Shown here: one piece after another, positions 1-8,614 of the stretch
Numbering within the stretch: the first letter of the stretch is position 1
Layout of the letters: the number at the start of each line of letters is the position of its first letter
Assembly: GCF_014648295.1 (NCBI RefSeq)
Contig: NZ_BMQV01000005.1
Span: 1 to 64,000, forward strand
DNA length: 64,000 nt
Source of the DNA: Shewanella saliphila
GTDB taxonomy: Bacteria > Pseudomonadota > Gammaproteobacteria > Enterobacterales > Shewanellaceae
Direction: 5' to 3'
Position numbers and translations under genes: made by a program
The notes under the pieces: generated by a model
The model's input: the letters and a program-made list of their open reading frames with translations, nothing else
Databases searched by the model: none
Told to the model about the DNA's origin: nothing

Positions 1-75
1 ACGGAAAGCGATTAATCCTACCGAAAAAAAGAAAGCGGAAACCATTTCCAAGACAAGTGCTATATAAAGCACCAC
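1..75 (-). CDS. Possible start of a small hydrophobic protein, cut by the window edge
   Basis: A 25-codon open frame runs off the left edge. It starts at a GTG (complement 75-73) preceded by a G-rich stretch that could be a ribosome binding site. The translation is strongly hydrophobic, like a membrane segment. It lies beyond the pilQ terminator and so would be a separate transcription unit. I do not recognise it, and the evidence is only the open frame and its composition, so it could be chance. Confidence 0.25.
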   Translation of the reverse strand, partial: MVLYIALVLEMVSAFFFSVGLIAFR

Positions 76-83
76 GCTACCCC

Positions 84-119
84 CATAAGAAAAGAGCCGC
101 TCACTGTTAAGCGAGCGGC
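84..119 (-). terminator. Rho-independent terminator after pilQ
   Basis: GCCGCTC (96-102) pairs with GAGCGGC (113-119) around a 10-base loop. On the minus strand the stem is followed by a T-rich tail (TCTTTTCTT). It lies about 60 bases past the pilQ stop and would end the pilMNOPQ transcript. Confidence 0.7.
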
Positions 120-175
120 ATTAAGCTTTGAAGCTGGCTTTTTATGGTCAATCTTTACTGATGTACCTGTCTATA

Positions 176-2224
176 TTACAGTTTTTCAGTTACGATTTTA
201 GGTGTTACAAATATCAATAACTCTTGACGCTCATTGGTGTCAGATGTGTTTCTAAATAAGAAGCCCACTAATGGAATATCACCTAAAACAGGCACTTTAC
301 TCACACTGCTGATAAGGTTTTGTTGATAAATACCACCCAGTACGATGGTTTCTCCATTATTCACTAACACCTGAGTACCAATACGCTGCGTATCAATCGC
401 TACCGCTTCACCCGTGGCTGTTGCAACGGTTGTACCTTGTGAATCTTGAGTAATCTCAAGATCAAGGATAACGCGGTCATCAGGCGTAATTTGTGGCGTA
501 ACACGTAAAGATAACACTGCTTTCTTAAAGGTTACGGTTGTTGCACCACTAGAGGCTGATTCTACATAAGGAATCTCAACACCTTGCTCAATGTATGCAG
601 ACTTTTGGTTAGAAGTGGTAATACGTGGGCTGGCAATAATCTCACCTTTGTTTTCTTGCTCTAATGCACTTAATTCAAAATCGAGCACGGTACCATCGGC
701 TAACTTAGCAACATGGAAAGCAATACTAGTAGCTGAGGTCGCTGATGCCGGTAAATTAACATTTAAGCGGTCGTCTAGACTTGGAATAGTACCACCGGCA
801 ATATCACTTGCACCTTCAAGCGTACCCGATGTGCCATCTGAACCCTGTTGGTCAGTGATACCCCAGCGAACACCTATGTCTTCACTGACGTCATCTTTTA
901 CTGTCACCATACGTGCTTCAATTAATACTTGCTTGATTGGAATATCAAGCACTTCAATTAAACGATGTACGTTTTCTAAAATGTCAGCCGTATCTTTAAC
1001 CAATAATGTGTTAGTACGTTCATCAACAGCAACGCTACCACGGTTAGATAATAACGTTGATTCTGGCGTTTTCAGTAACTCGGCAATATCAAGGGCTTTT
1101 GCATAGTTAATTTGTAAGTATTCAGAATACAGCGGCGCTAATTCTTTTACTTCTTGTTTATTTTTAAGGTCGTTACTTTCACGGATAGCCAGCTCTTCAC
1201 TTGGCGCAACCATTAAAATATTACCTTCAATACGTTTATCAAGACCTTTTGTTTGTAAAATTAAATCTAAAGCTTGGTCCCAAGGCACATCATCTAAACG
1301 TAAAGTAATATCACCTTCTACGGTATCACTAGTGACTAAGTTAAAATTATTATAATCAGCGATAATCTGTAAAACGGTACGCACTGAAATATTCTGGAAG
1401 TTTAATGATAATGAGCGACCATTATATTTTTTAGCTTCTTTTGCCACAGACACTCGTTCTACTTTATCAACACTGACTTTAAATACGTCGCCGTCTTGAC
1501 GGTAGTTGTAATCATAGCTGCCCTCTACATCAACCATAATGCGTGCTGTTAAATCATCTTTAAAGGTTTCAAAGCTATTAACTGGGGTAGCAAAATCTTG
1601 TACGTCCATTACGTACAATAAATCATTACCAATGTCAGTATTATATAATTTGATTTCGAGCTTTGAACCAACTTGTTCAACGTTTGCAGCAACAGAGCGA
1701 TTATTTAAATTAAATAATATTTCACCACCACCAGTTTTATTGCGACGAAAATCGATACTTTGAATGGCATTCACAAAAGGGTTACTGGCTTGATCTGGAC
1801 CTGCAACATCATCATTAATGGTTAAGCGGTAACTGTTACCAACAATTTTACCTTGGTACGGCTTAACATTATTTAACGCAACGACAATTTGAAGATCGCC
1901 ACCCTGTTGCTGCGCAGTTAATTGCTCTACGCCGACTTGATCTACCGGTATCACACCTTTATTTAGGTTTGAAATTGTATCGGCAAAATTAAGCATAATC
2001 TCAGCAGGATCAGCAGACAAATCAACCGTGGGTGATGTCACTGCTGACTCAAATACAAGTTCGAGTTCTAGTTGGTGATCAACAACAGAATGATATTTTA
2101 CATCCATAAGGCGATTAGCAGCGAATGCACTTGGCATTAAAGCCACGAACATAACTGCGCTTATAAGCGCTTTACACAATGATGAGTTTGTTATTGCTTT
2201 TTTCATCGCGGCAGAAGATTCCAT
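176..2224 (-). CDS. pilQ: Type IV pilus secretin PilQ
   Basis: Outer-membrane secretin through which the type IV pilus is extruded. The 682-aa protein starts with a signal peptide (cleavage near residues 34-36, after SAFA). Two AMIN-type domains that bind peptidoglycan follow (about 40-120 and 150-240), then a short secretin/TonB N-terminal domain (about 270-320), an N1-type ring domain (about 365-430) and the C-terminal secretin beta-barrel domain (about 490-680, with the typical VPVLGDIPLVGFLF segment). The ATG at 2224 is preferred over an internal Met at codon 7 because GAGGG lies five bases before it. It is the last gene of pilMNOPQ, and its size and domain order are normal. Confidence 0.96.
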   Translation of the reverse strand: MESSAAMKKAITNSSLCKALISAVMFVALMPSAFAANRLMDVKYHSVVDHQLELELVFESAVTSPTVDLSADPAEIMLNFADTISNLNKGVIPVDQVGVEQLTAQQQGGDLQIVVALNNVKPYQGKIVGNSYRLTINDDVAGPDQASNPFVNAIQSIDFRRNKTGGGEILFNLNNRSVAANVEQVGSKLEIKLYNTDIGNDLLYVMDVQDFATPVNSFETFKDDLTARIMVDVEGSYDYNYRQDGDVFKVSVDKVERVSVAKEAKKYNGRSLSLNFQNISVRTVLQIIADYNNFNLVTSDTVEGDITLRLDDVPWDQALDLILQTKGLDKRIEGNILMVAPSEELAIRESNDLKNKQEVKELAPLYSEYLQINYAKALDIAELLKTPESTLLSNRGSVAVDERTNTLLVKDTADILENVHRLIEVLDIPIKQVLIEARMVTVKDDVSEDIGVRWGITDQQGSDGTSGTLEGASDIAGGTIPSLDDRLNVNLPASATSATSIAFHVAKLADGTVLDFELSALEQENKGEIIASPRITTSNQKSAYIEQGVEIPYVESASSGATTVTFKKAVLSLRVTPQITPDDRVILDLEITQDSQGTTVATATGEAVAIDTQRIGTQVLVNNGETIVLGGIYQQNLISSVSKVPVLGDIPLVGFLFRNTSDTNERQELLIFVTPKIVTEKL

Positions 2225-2245
2225 TATTCCCTCATCCTTCGCACG

Positions 2246-2764
2246 TTATTTTCCTGATAATTCTAAGTTGCTAGCTCTTTCTGCCCAGCAACCTGAACCG
2301 TCAGGGATTAATTCAATAATTTCGATAAATTGCGGCGTAACTTTTGCAATTCGGCCATGATAAAGCCCTAAATATTCACCCACACCTAAACGATATACAT
2401 TAGCATCAGTTGATTCGACTAACGCCCAAATAGTACCGTCTTCACTCAGTGTTCCACGCATTCTTAAATTGTCGAGCGCATAAGTCTCTAGGCGACCTTT
2501 ACGACGTTTTAAGTCTGGTTGTAAACAGTCCTTTGACGTATCGATGACTTCTTCTGTTAGTTCCCTTGAAGGCGGAACAAAAGGGCTACGCATCAGTTCT
2601 GCTTGATATGCAAAATGTTCAAACTTAGGCGTTTCTTTTAAAGGCGGTATACGTGCGACATGTTGCGCCTTAGTAGTAGTAACAAATAGCTCTAAATCGC
2701 TACGATCGCCAATACAACCTGTTAATAAAAACGACATAATCACAAAAAGAGGAAGTAATTTCAT
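2246..2764 (-). CDS. pilP: Type IV pilus inner-membrane lipoprotein PilP
   Basis: A 172-aa lipoprotein that links the PilNO inner-membrane complex to the PilQ secretin. The N-terminus is a lipoprotein signal peptide with lipobox LLTGC and lipidated Cys17. A flexible Pro-rich stretch follows, then the compact C-terminal HR-like domain that contacts PilQ. The ATG overlaps the pilO stop codon by one base (TAATG), indicating translational coupling. Family assignment rests on position between pilO and pilQ, the lipobox and the PilP-like segment around residues 80-165. Confidence 0.94.
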   Translation of the reverse strand: MKLLPLFVIMSFLLTGCIGDRSDLELFVTTTKAQHVARIPPLKETPKFEHFAYQAELMRSPFVPPSRELTEEVIDTSKDCLQPDLKRRKGRLETYALDNLRMRGTLSEDGTIWALVESTDANVYRLGVGEYLGLYHGRIAKVTPQFIEIIELIPDGSGCWAERASNLELSGK

Positions 2765-3381
2765 TATTTCTGCCCCTTATTTGCTTGTGGTGGTAACTCA
2801 GCACCTTCTTTAAAGCGATAAGTTTTTGCAAGAATATCCATTGATAATCCGCCAGCGTCATTTCGCTTAATCACAAAATCATGCAAGCTTACTATTCGTG
2901 GTAACTTAGCAACACCGCTTACCATATTACCTATTTTATGGTAATCACCTTGAACAGCCATTTTTATTGGGAACTCAATATAAAAATCTCGCTCAATTTC
3001 GTCGTCCCAATCTAGGCTATTAATACGAAGTCCAGCATCCGTTGCGACAAATGTTAAGTCATCTAACAGACCCGGCATTTCATTTTCAGACGGTAGCATT
3101 TTTAATAATTCAGCAAACTGCGCTTCCATTACCACCAATTGCTCACGGTACAGTTTTAAGTTTGCAGCTAAACGATATTTATTTTCGAAATCTTCACGTA
3201 ATTGTATCTCTTTTTGCTGCTCAGCTTCCATGACATCAAGGGTATCTGAAATAAACAAATAGTAACTTGCACCAATAACACATAAAGATAAAAATGCGGC
3301 AAACACAATTTTAACCAGCTTAGGCCAGCCACCGATATTATCAAAATCGATATCATTGAATTGGTCGAGGTCGAGATTCAT
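2764..3381 (-). CDS. pilO: Type IV pilus alignment protein PilO
   Basis: A 205-aa bitopic inner-membrane protein that dimerises with PilN in the pilus alignment subcomplex. It has a short cytoplasmic N-terminus, one transmembrane helix (about 25-47), a periplasmic coiled coil (about 50-90, rich in Glu, Gln and Leu) and a ferredoxin-like C-terminal domain. Its start overlaps the end of pilN by four bases, and its stop overlaps the start of pilP. Length and layout are normal for the family. Confidence 0.94.
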   Translation of the reverse strand: MNLDLDQFNDIDFDNIGGWPKLVKIVFAAFLSLCVIGASYYLFISDTLDVMEAEQQKEIQLREDFENKYRLAANLKLYREQLVVMEAQFAELLKMLPSENEMPGLLDDLTFVATDAGLRINSLDWDDEIERDFYIEFPIKMAVQGDYHKIGNMVSGVAKLPRIVSLHDFVIKRNDAGGLSMDILAKTYRFKEGAELPPQANKGQK

Positions 3382-3962
3382 TTTCTCGCTCCTTGGCTGG
3401 TATCGACAGCGGTTGATTGTGAATCATCACGAATGGTCACGCGTAACTTAAAGCTTTGTAATTGTCTTAACTCTTCATTTTGCGTCACAATCGACTGCAT
3501 ATTAGGATCATTCAAATAAGACGATGTTTTCACTTTTCTCATCATATTGGCGACGTTGTTATTCGACTCACTGCGCCCTTCAATCCATAAGATACTGCCC
3601 TTCTTTTCAATACTAGAAAGGTAAATCCCTGGGGGCACTATGCGGACGAGTTCATCTAATACATGAGTAGGCAAATTACGCGATTGCTGTAAATTAAGAA
3701 TAATTTCAGTGCGACGCTCAATGTCTTTTTTACGCTCAGTAATTTTTCTAATTTCAGCAATTTGCGTGTTTAACAAAGCAATTTCTGAATCAAGATAAGC
3801 ATTACGTTGACGCTGATCGTCTGTCACTAACTCTAAAAAGCTTAGAAAAAGATAAACTAATAAAGAGGTCACTAAAAAAACCAGCGCAAGTATACCGATG
3901 TAATCGCGTTTTTGTTTTTCTCTTGACTCTTCACGCCATGGTAAAAGGTTTATGTTCGCCAT
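3378..3962 (-). CDS. pilN: Type IV pilus assembly protein PilN
   Basis: A 194-aa inner-membrane partner of PilO. The cytoplasmic N-terminus carries the INLLPWR motif (residues 4-10), which is known to dock onto PilM. One transmembrane helix follows (about 20-43), then a periplasmic coiled coil (about 50-85) and a globular domain. I place the start at the Met 11 codons inside the longest frame, because the family begins with this motif just after the initiator Met. The start then overlaps pilM by 13 bases. Confidence 0.94.
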   Translation of the reverse strand: MANINLLPWREESREKQKRDYIGILALVFLVTSLLVYLFLSFLELVTDDQRQRNAYLDSEIALLNTQIAEIRKITERKKDIERRTEIILNLQQSRNLPTHVLDELVRIVPPGIYLSSIEKKGSILWIEGRSESNNNVANMMRKVKTSSYLNDPNMQSIVTQNEELRQLQSFKLRVTIRDDSQSTAVDTSQGARK

Positions 3963-5029
3963 TGAGCATAACTCCTCAACGCAAGACCACATGCCACCAT
4001 ATACTTACTCATAGTGGGTTGAAGTTGGCTTTTCATGGTGTCATCTGCGTGTAAACAGCCTTGGAAAGGATCGGCGACAATGGTGTGAGCACCTAACTCA
4101 TTGGTGAGTAACTCTGCCATTCCCTCTAATTTAGCCGTGCCGCCGCAAAGTACGATGTAGTCAACTTTTTCACGACCACTTGCAGTACAGTAAATTTGAA
4201 GAGTACGCTTTATTTGTTGTAATAATTGAGTTTGAAACGGTGACAATACCTCAAACATATAATTTCGAGGCAGTTGATTGGTGACTTTTGCGCGCTCAGC
4301 TTCGTCATGCGGCATGCCGTAAAATGACAAAATAGATTGGGTAAACAATTCACCACCAAAAGCTTGCTCTCTAATAAAGGTGGTCTCACCTTTTTCGACA
4401 ACAGAAAATGTGGTCATGTTCGCACCAATATCGACCATGGCAATTGATTTTTCTTTAGCGCCTTCAGGTAACTGGCCGTAAATCAATTCAGCTGAGCGGC
4501 CTAACGCATACGCTTCAACATCAACGACTTTAACATCCAGCTCGACGGCATCTAACGCATCAACGCGAGAATCAATGTTTTCACTGCGGCATGCGCTGAG
4601 TAATACATCAACTTTAGTGGGGTCGGTAATATTAGGGCTGAGTCGCTCAAAATCGATGCTAACTTCATCTAACGAATAAGGAATGAGGTTGTCAGCTTCG
4701 ATTTCAATCTGAGCCTCCATCTCTTCTTCGTTTAATGCCGCATCCATATAGATGACTTTGGTCATAACGGCTGAGCCGGAAACAGCAACAGCAGCAAACT
4801 TTACCGATTTAGGCAAAATGCGCTTAATCTGTCGCAATGATTCCATTACAGCTTCAGAATCTCGAATATCATGATCGACTACAGCTCCCTTCTTAACAGG
4901 AACTGATGCATGATTTTGAATTTTATATCCATCAGCAGTCTTGCTCAACAAAATGGCTTTTATTTCATGAGACCCGATATCAATCCCAACCATCTGAGGT
5001 GCTTGCCGCTTCCACAGTTTAGAAAGCAT
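3950..5029 (-). CDS. pilM: Type IV pilus assembly ATPase-like protein PilM
   Basis: A 359-aa cytoplasmic actin/FtsA-fold protein that binds the PilN N-terminus and links the pilus alignment complex to cytoplasmic components. Nucleotide-binding signatures are visible: GIDIGS (15-20), VDIGANMTTF (about 199-208) and CGGTAKLEG (about 296-304). It is the first gene of pilMNOPQ and is divergent from mrcA, a common arrangement in gammaproteobacteria. The intergenic region holds a long palindrome (5092-5129). Confidence 0.95.
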   Translation of the reverse strand: MLSKLWKRQAPQMVGIDIGSHEIKAILLSKTADGYKIQNHASVPVKKGAVVDHDIRDSEAVMESLRQIKRILPKSVKFAAVAVSGSAVMTKVIYMDAALNEEEMEAQIEIEADNLIPYSLDEVSIDFERLSPNITDPTKVDVLLSACRSENIDSRVDALDAVELDVKVVDVEAYALGRSAELIYGQLPEGAKEKSIAMVDIGANMTTFSVVEKGETTFIREQAFGGELFTQSILSFYGMPHDEAERAKVTNQLPRNYMFEVLSPFQTQLLQQIKRTLQIYCTASGREKVDYIVLCGGTAKLEGMAELLTNELGAHTIVADPFQGCLHADDTMKSQLQPTMSKYMVACGLALRSYAQWRT

Positions 5030-5091
5030 AGTCCGTCATCACAATTCTATTATTATTTTATAAGAGATTAGCACATAATCAACTCGTTATA

Positions 5092-5129
5092 AGTATTTGT
5101 ATAAAATGTTTCTGCATTTTACAAATACT
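5092..5129. promoter_or_regulatory. Palindrome between pilM and mrcA
   Basis: AGTATTTGT (5092-5100) pairs with ACAAATACT (5121-5129), and inside it AAAATG (5103-5108) pairs with CATTTT (5115-5120), leaving a 6-base loop and a 2-base bulge. It is AT-rich and lacks a terminator T-run, and it sits between two divergent genes. An operator or mRNA-leader hairpin is more likely than a terminator. The binding protein is unknown. Confidence 0.5.
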
Positions 5130-5214
5130 ATTTTAACTTAATCATGTTTTACTTCACCAAAAACTCTTCGGCTTATATACTAACGCCACTATTTTTGTTT
5201 TTTGGAATTATCGA

Positions 5215-7809
5215 GTGAAGTGGTTTAAACGTTTATTAATCGCCTTTTTTAGCCTATCACTTTTAGGTGTCGCCGCCATTGCAGCAGCATACTTTTATGT
5301 ATTGCCAGACTTACCTGATGTTAATTCATTAAAAACGGTTCAATTACAAACCCCGCTTCGCATATACAGCCAAGACGGCAAACTTATCTCACAATTTGGT
5401 GAAAAACGTCGTATTCCTGTGGAATACGATGATGTGCCGGTGCAATTGATCAATGCCGTACTCGACACCGAAGATGCACGTTTCTTTGAACACAGAGGCA
5501 TCGACCCCATTGGTATTATTCGCGCAGCAACCATTTTGATCACCACAGGTAAAAAAAGCCAGGGTGCGAGTACTATTACTCAACAGGTTGCCCGAGGTTT
5601 CTTTTTATCAAATGAAAAGACCTATATTCGTAAAGTAAAAGAAATCTTTTTAGCATTAAAAATTGAAAAGGCACTGTCTAAAAAAGAAATCTTAGCGCTC
5701 TATTTAAACCGTTCGTTTTTAGGAAACCGTGCATATGGCGTGGGTGCAGCCGCGCAAGTGTATTACGGCAAAGAGTTAAATCAATTGTCGCTCCCAGAAA
5801 TGGCAATGATTGCCGGTTTACCTCAAGCGCCCTCTGCCGCTAACCCAATTCGTAACCAAGAACGCGCTATCGCCCGCCGTAACTGGGTATTAAGCCGCAT
5901 GCTTGAAAAGCGTAACATTACACAAGCCGAGTACGAAGAAGCCATCAGCAGCCCTTCTACCGCCAAATATCATGGGGCGGAAATCGATTTGTACGCACCT
6001 TATATTTCTGAAATGGCACGCGACTACATGATCCAAAAATACGGTGAAGAAGCAGCGTACACCAATGGCTTTAACGTTTACACCACCATTTCATCTGATC
6101 TGCAGCTAATGGCTCAAGAGTCTTTACGTGACAATGTATTTGCCTACGACCAACGCCATGGTTATCGTGGCCCCGTGAAGGAGTTATGGACAGAGACGCC
6201 ATTAACTCACGATGAAATCATCACCACGCTCAAACGCACTTCACCTATGCAAGGCATCATCCCAGCAGCGGTAATGAGCGTGAGCGAGCAACAAGCTCAA
6301 GTGCTCGACGCTGAAGGTAAACTGATTACACTGGAATGGAAAGGCCTGAAGTGGGCACGTAAATTTATTAGCGACAAGCGTCAAGGCTTACCTCCAAAAC
6401 AAGCCAGCGACATTCTCACCGCGGGACAACAAGTTTGGATCCGTGATAACGGCAAATATTGGCAGTTGTCGCAAATACCATTGGTATCAAGTGCAACCGT
6501 GTCACTTGAGCCCCATGATGGCGCCATTAGAACCTTAGTCGGTGGCTTTAGCTTTAGTCAAAGCCAGTTTAACCGTGTCACCCAGGCTAAACGTCAGTTA
6601 GGCTCTAACATTAAGCCATTCATTTATGCCGCAGCGCTTGAAAAAGATTACACCTTAGCGACATTAATTAACAATGCGCCAATTAATAAACCCGATACAC
6701 GTCAGGGCACAGCATGGCGCCCTAAAAATTCACCTGACATTTATGGTGGCCCAACGCGTTTACGTGTTGGGTTAGCTCAATCGATTAACGTGATGTCGGT
6801 ACGCGCTATGCGTCATGCTGGGTTAGATAACACCATTAAAGAGCTGGTTAAATTTGGCTTTGACCCTAATGATCTACCACGCAATGAATCACTGGCATTA
6901 GGTTCGCCTTCGGTAACACCGTTACAAGTGGCTACGGCATTTAACGTCTTTGCAAATGGCGGTTATTTAGTTGAGCCTTACTTTATCGATCATGTCACTG
7001 ACGGTTATGACAATTTGATTGAGCAAACTATCCCTGCTATTGCTTGTAATAAACCACAAGATACAACGCAGACATTTAGCGATGTTGATGACCCATTTGC
7101 CGCCATGGCAGATGAACTGTCACAGCCAGTCATTGAACAAGACGATGCCGTTGAACCTAATTATGATGTCGAAACCCAAACCACGCAGCTCACCGCTGAA
7201 GATAATATCTGTAGTAACCCTGACGCACGATTCGCTAAGCAGATTATTTCTGAGCAAACAGCGTTTCTTATCACCGAGGCTCTCAAAAGTGTAATTTGGG
7301 GCGGCGGTGATTGGAGCAAAGGCACTGGCTGGAACGGTACAGCTTGGCGTGCAGCTAAACTCATTAAGCGTCATGATATAGCAGGTAAAACGGGTACCAC
7401 AAACGAGTCTCGAGACACTTGGTTTAGTGGCTTTAATCCAACACTCACCTCTACATTTTGGGTCGGCTTTGATGATCATGGTCGTCAATTAGGTCGCTCT
7501 AGCTGGATGGCAAACGGCGAACCAGACCAAATATCAGGGGCTGAAGCGGGTGCAAAAACGGCGGGGCCCGGTTGGAATGACTTTATGAATAAAGCATTAG
7601 CGGGCAAGCCAGAACATCCTGTTATTCCGCCACAAGGCATTGTATCTGCTCGGATTGATTTAGCGACAGGGAAATTAACCCGTAAGACAGATCATACGAC
7701 AGCATTTGAATATTTTGTTGAAGGTACTGAACCTAAAGAATACGTCACAGAAACACAGCAAAGTGGCGATATCTTTATCGACAATGCTGCCGAAGACTTA
7801 TTCCAATAA
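5215..7809 (+). CDS. mrcA: Penicillin-binding protein 1A (bifunctional peptidoglycan synthase)
   Basis: A class A PBP of 864 aa that polymerises lipid II and cross-links peptidoglycan. It has an N-terminal membrane anchor (about 8-28), a GT51 glycosyltransferase domain with the EDARFFEHRG motif (catalytic Glu86), a PBP1A-specific OB-like insert (about 310-430) and a transpeptidase domain. The transpeptidase triads are S464-N-I-K467, S523-I-N525 and K725-T-G-T. An acidic insertion lies at about 625-680. Translation starts at a GTG (5215); no upstream in-frame ATG fits. It is divergent from pilM. Confidence 0.96.
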   Translation: MKWFKRLLIAFFSLSLLGVAAIAAAYFYVLPDLPDVNSLKTVQLQTPLRIYSQDGKLISQFGEKRRIPVEYDDVPVQLINAVLDTEDARFFEHRGIDPIGIIRAATILITTGKKSQGASTITQQVARGFFLSNEKTYIRKVKEIFLALKIEKALSKKEILALYLNRSFLGNRAYGVGAAAQVYYGKELNQLSLPEMAMIAGLPQAPSAANPIRNQERAIARRNWVLSRMLEKRNITQAEYEEAISSPSTAKYHGAEIDLYAPYISEMARDYMIQKYGEEAAYTNGFNVYTTISSDLQLMAQESLRDNVFAYDQRHGYRGPVKELWTETPLTHDEIITTLKRTSPMQGIIPAAVMSVSEQQAQVLDAEGKLITLEWKGLKWARKFISDKRQGLPPKQASDILTAGQQVWIRDNGKYWQLSQIPLVSSATVSLEPHDGAIRTLVGGFSFSQSQFNRVTQAKRQLGSNIKPFIYAAALEKDYTLATLINNAPINKPDTRQGTAWRPKNSPDIYGGPTRLRVGLAQSINVMSVRAMRHAGLDNTIKELVKFGFDPNDLPRNESLALGSPSVTPLQVATAFNVFANGGYLVEPYFIDHVTDGYDNLIEQTIPAIACNKPQDTTQTFSDVDDPFAAMADELSQPVIEQDDAVEPNYDVETQTTQLTAEDNICSNPDARFAKQIISEQTAFLITEALKSVIWGGGDWSKGTGWNGTAWRAAKLIKRHDIAGKTGTTNESRDTWFSGFNPTLTSTFWVGFDDHGRQLGRSSWMANGEPDQISGAEAGAKTAGPGWNDFMNKALAGKPEHPVIPPQGIVSARIDLATGKLTRKTDHTTAFEYFVEGTEPKEYVTETQQSGDIFIDNAAEDLFQ

Positions 7810-7824
7810 CTTATTTGAATCAAA

Positions 7825-7854
7825 TAAAAAGCCATTCAGTCGAATGGCTTTTTT
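7825..7854 (+). terminator. Rho-independent terminator after mrcA
   Basis: AAAAGCCATTC pairs with GAATGGCTTTT around a short loop and is followed by further T residues. It lies 16 bases after the mrcA stop. The A-rich side could also serve the minus strand, but the minus-strand gene here ends upstream of it. Confidence 0.85.
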
Positions 7855-7881
7855 GTCACTGCAGTGTGCGAATATGACGGG

Positions 7882-8574
7882 TTAGCTTAGTAGGAGTAAT
7901 TGCTGTAACTCTGTTAAGTTACTAACCTGATAACTCGGTGAGATATCGTCACTCACCGCGGCCCCATGATGATTTAACCAGCAAGTATCAATGCCGGCAT
8001 TAATACCACCTAAAATATCAGAGTGAAGGTTATCGCCAACCATTAACACCTGGTGCTTTTCTGGCTCCCCCATCAAGCTAAAAGCATGATTAAAGATAGC
8101 CACATCAGGCTTTGCTTTACCAAGTTGTTCTGAAATCACGACCGGACTAAATGCATCTTTAAACCCCGTGCGACTTAAACGAATACTTTGCAGCTCAGTA
8201 AAACCATTGGTAATGATCCCTAAGTTAACCTTACCGCTTAAAGAGTCAACGAGCTCACGCGCACCCGGTAAAGGCTGACAAATATCGCCCATAGCGGCTA
8301 AAAACTGACTGTTTAAATGCTGAGGTGTAACAGATAATTTATTGGCCCAATGGGTAAAACGCGTATGTTGTAAATGAGCGGCATTGATTAAACCATTTTG
8401 ATAATCCACCCAAAGTGGTTTATTAACTTGTTGGTAAGCTGCAAAATCGTCGAGACTAAACTCCACGTTAAAACGTGAGAACATTAACTTTAAGCCAGCA
8501 AAAGCATCAAAATGAAATAATGTTTCATCGGCATCAAATAAAATCCATTTATATTTACTGACTAAATTAGACAT
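7882..8574 (-). CDS. yjjG: HAD-family 5'-nucleotidase, YjjG-like
   Basis: About 230 aa, a HAD-superfamily phosphatase resembling YjjG, which hydrolyses pyrimidine nucleoside monophosphates and helps clear non-canonical nucleotides. Motif I is FDADET (nucleophile Asp14, acid/base Asp16), followed by motif II TNG, motif III Lys in GKAKPD and motif IV GDNLHSD. I chose the ATG at 8574 because AAGG precedes it and the family begins a few residues before the catalytic strand; a longer frame to 8622 would overlap the upstream kinase-like gene. It forms a minus-strand pair with that gene. Confidence 0.85.
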   Translation of the reverse strand: MSNLVSKYKWILFDADETLFHFDAFAGLKLMFSRFNVEFSLDDFAAYQQVNKPLWVDYQNGLINAAHLQHTRFTHWANKLSVTPQHLNSQFLAAMGDICQPLPGARELVDSLSGKVNLGIITNGFTELQSIRLSRTGFKDAFSPVVISEQLGKAKPDVAIFNHAFSLMGEPEKHQVLMVGDNLHSDILGGINAGIDTCWLNHHGAAVSDDISPSYQVSNLTELQQLLLLS

Positions 8575-8614
8575 CCTAACAACCTTAAATGTTAAAACTA
8601 AGCACGGTTTTCTT

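Noticed and set aside
591-1106. A 171-codon open frame antisense to pilQ
   Set aside because: It lies wholly inside a well-supported secretin gene and shows no start signal or protein-like pattern, consistent with a shadow frame.
7120-7488. A 122-codon frame antisense to mrcA
   Set aside because: Entirely within the transpeptidase domain of a certain gene, with no recognisable motifs.
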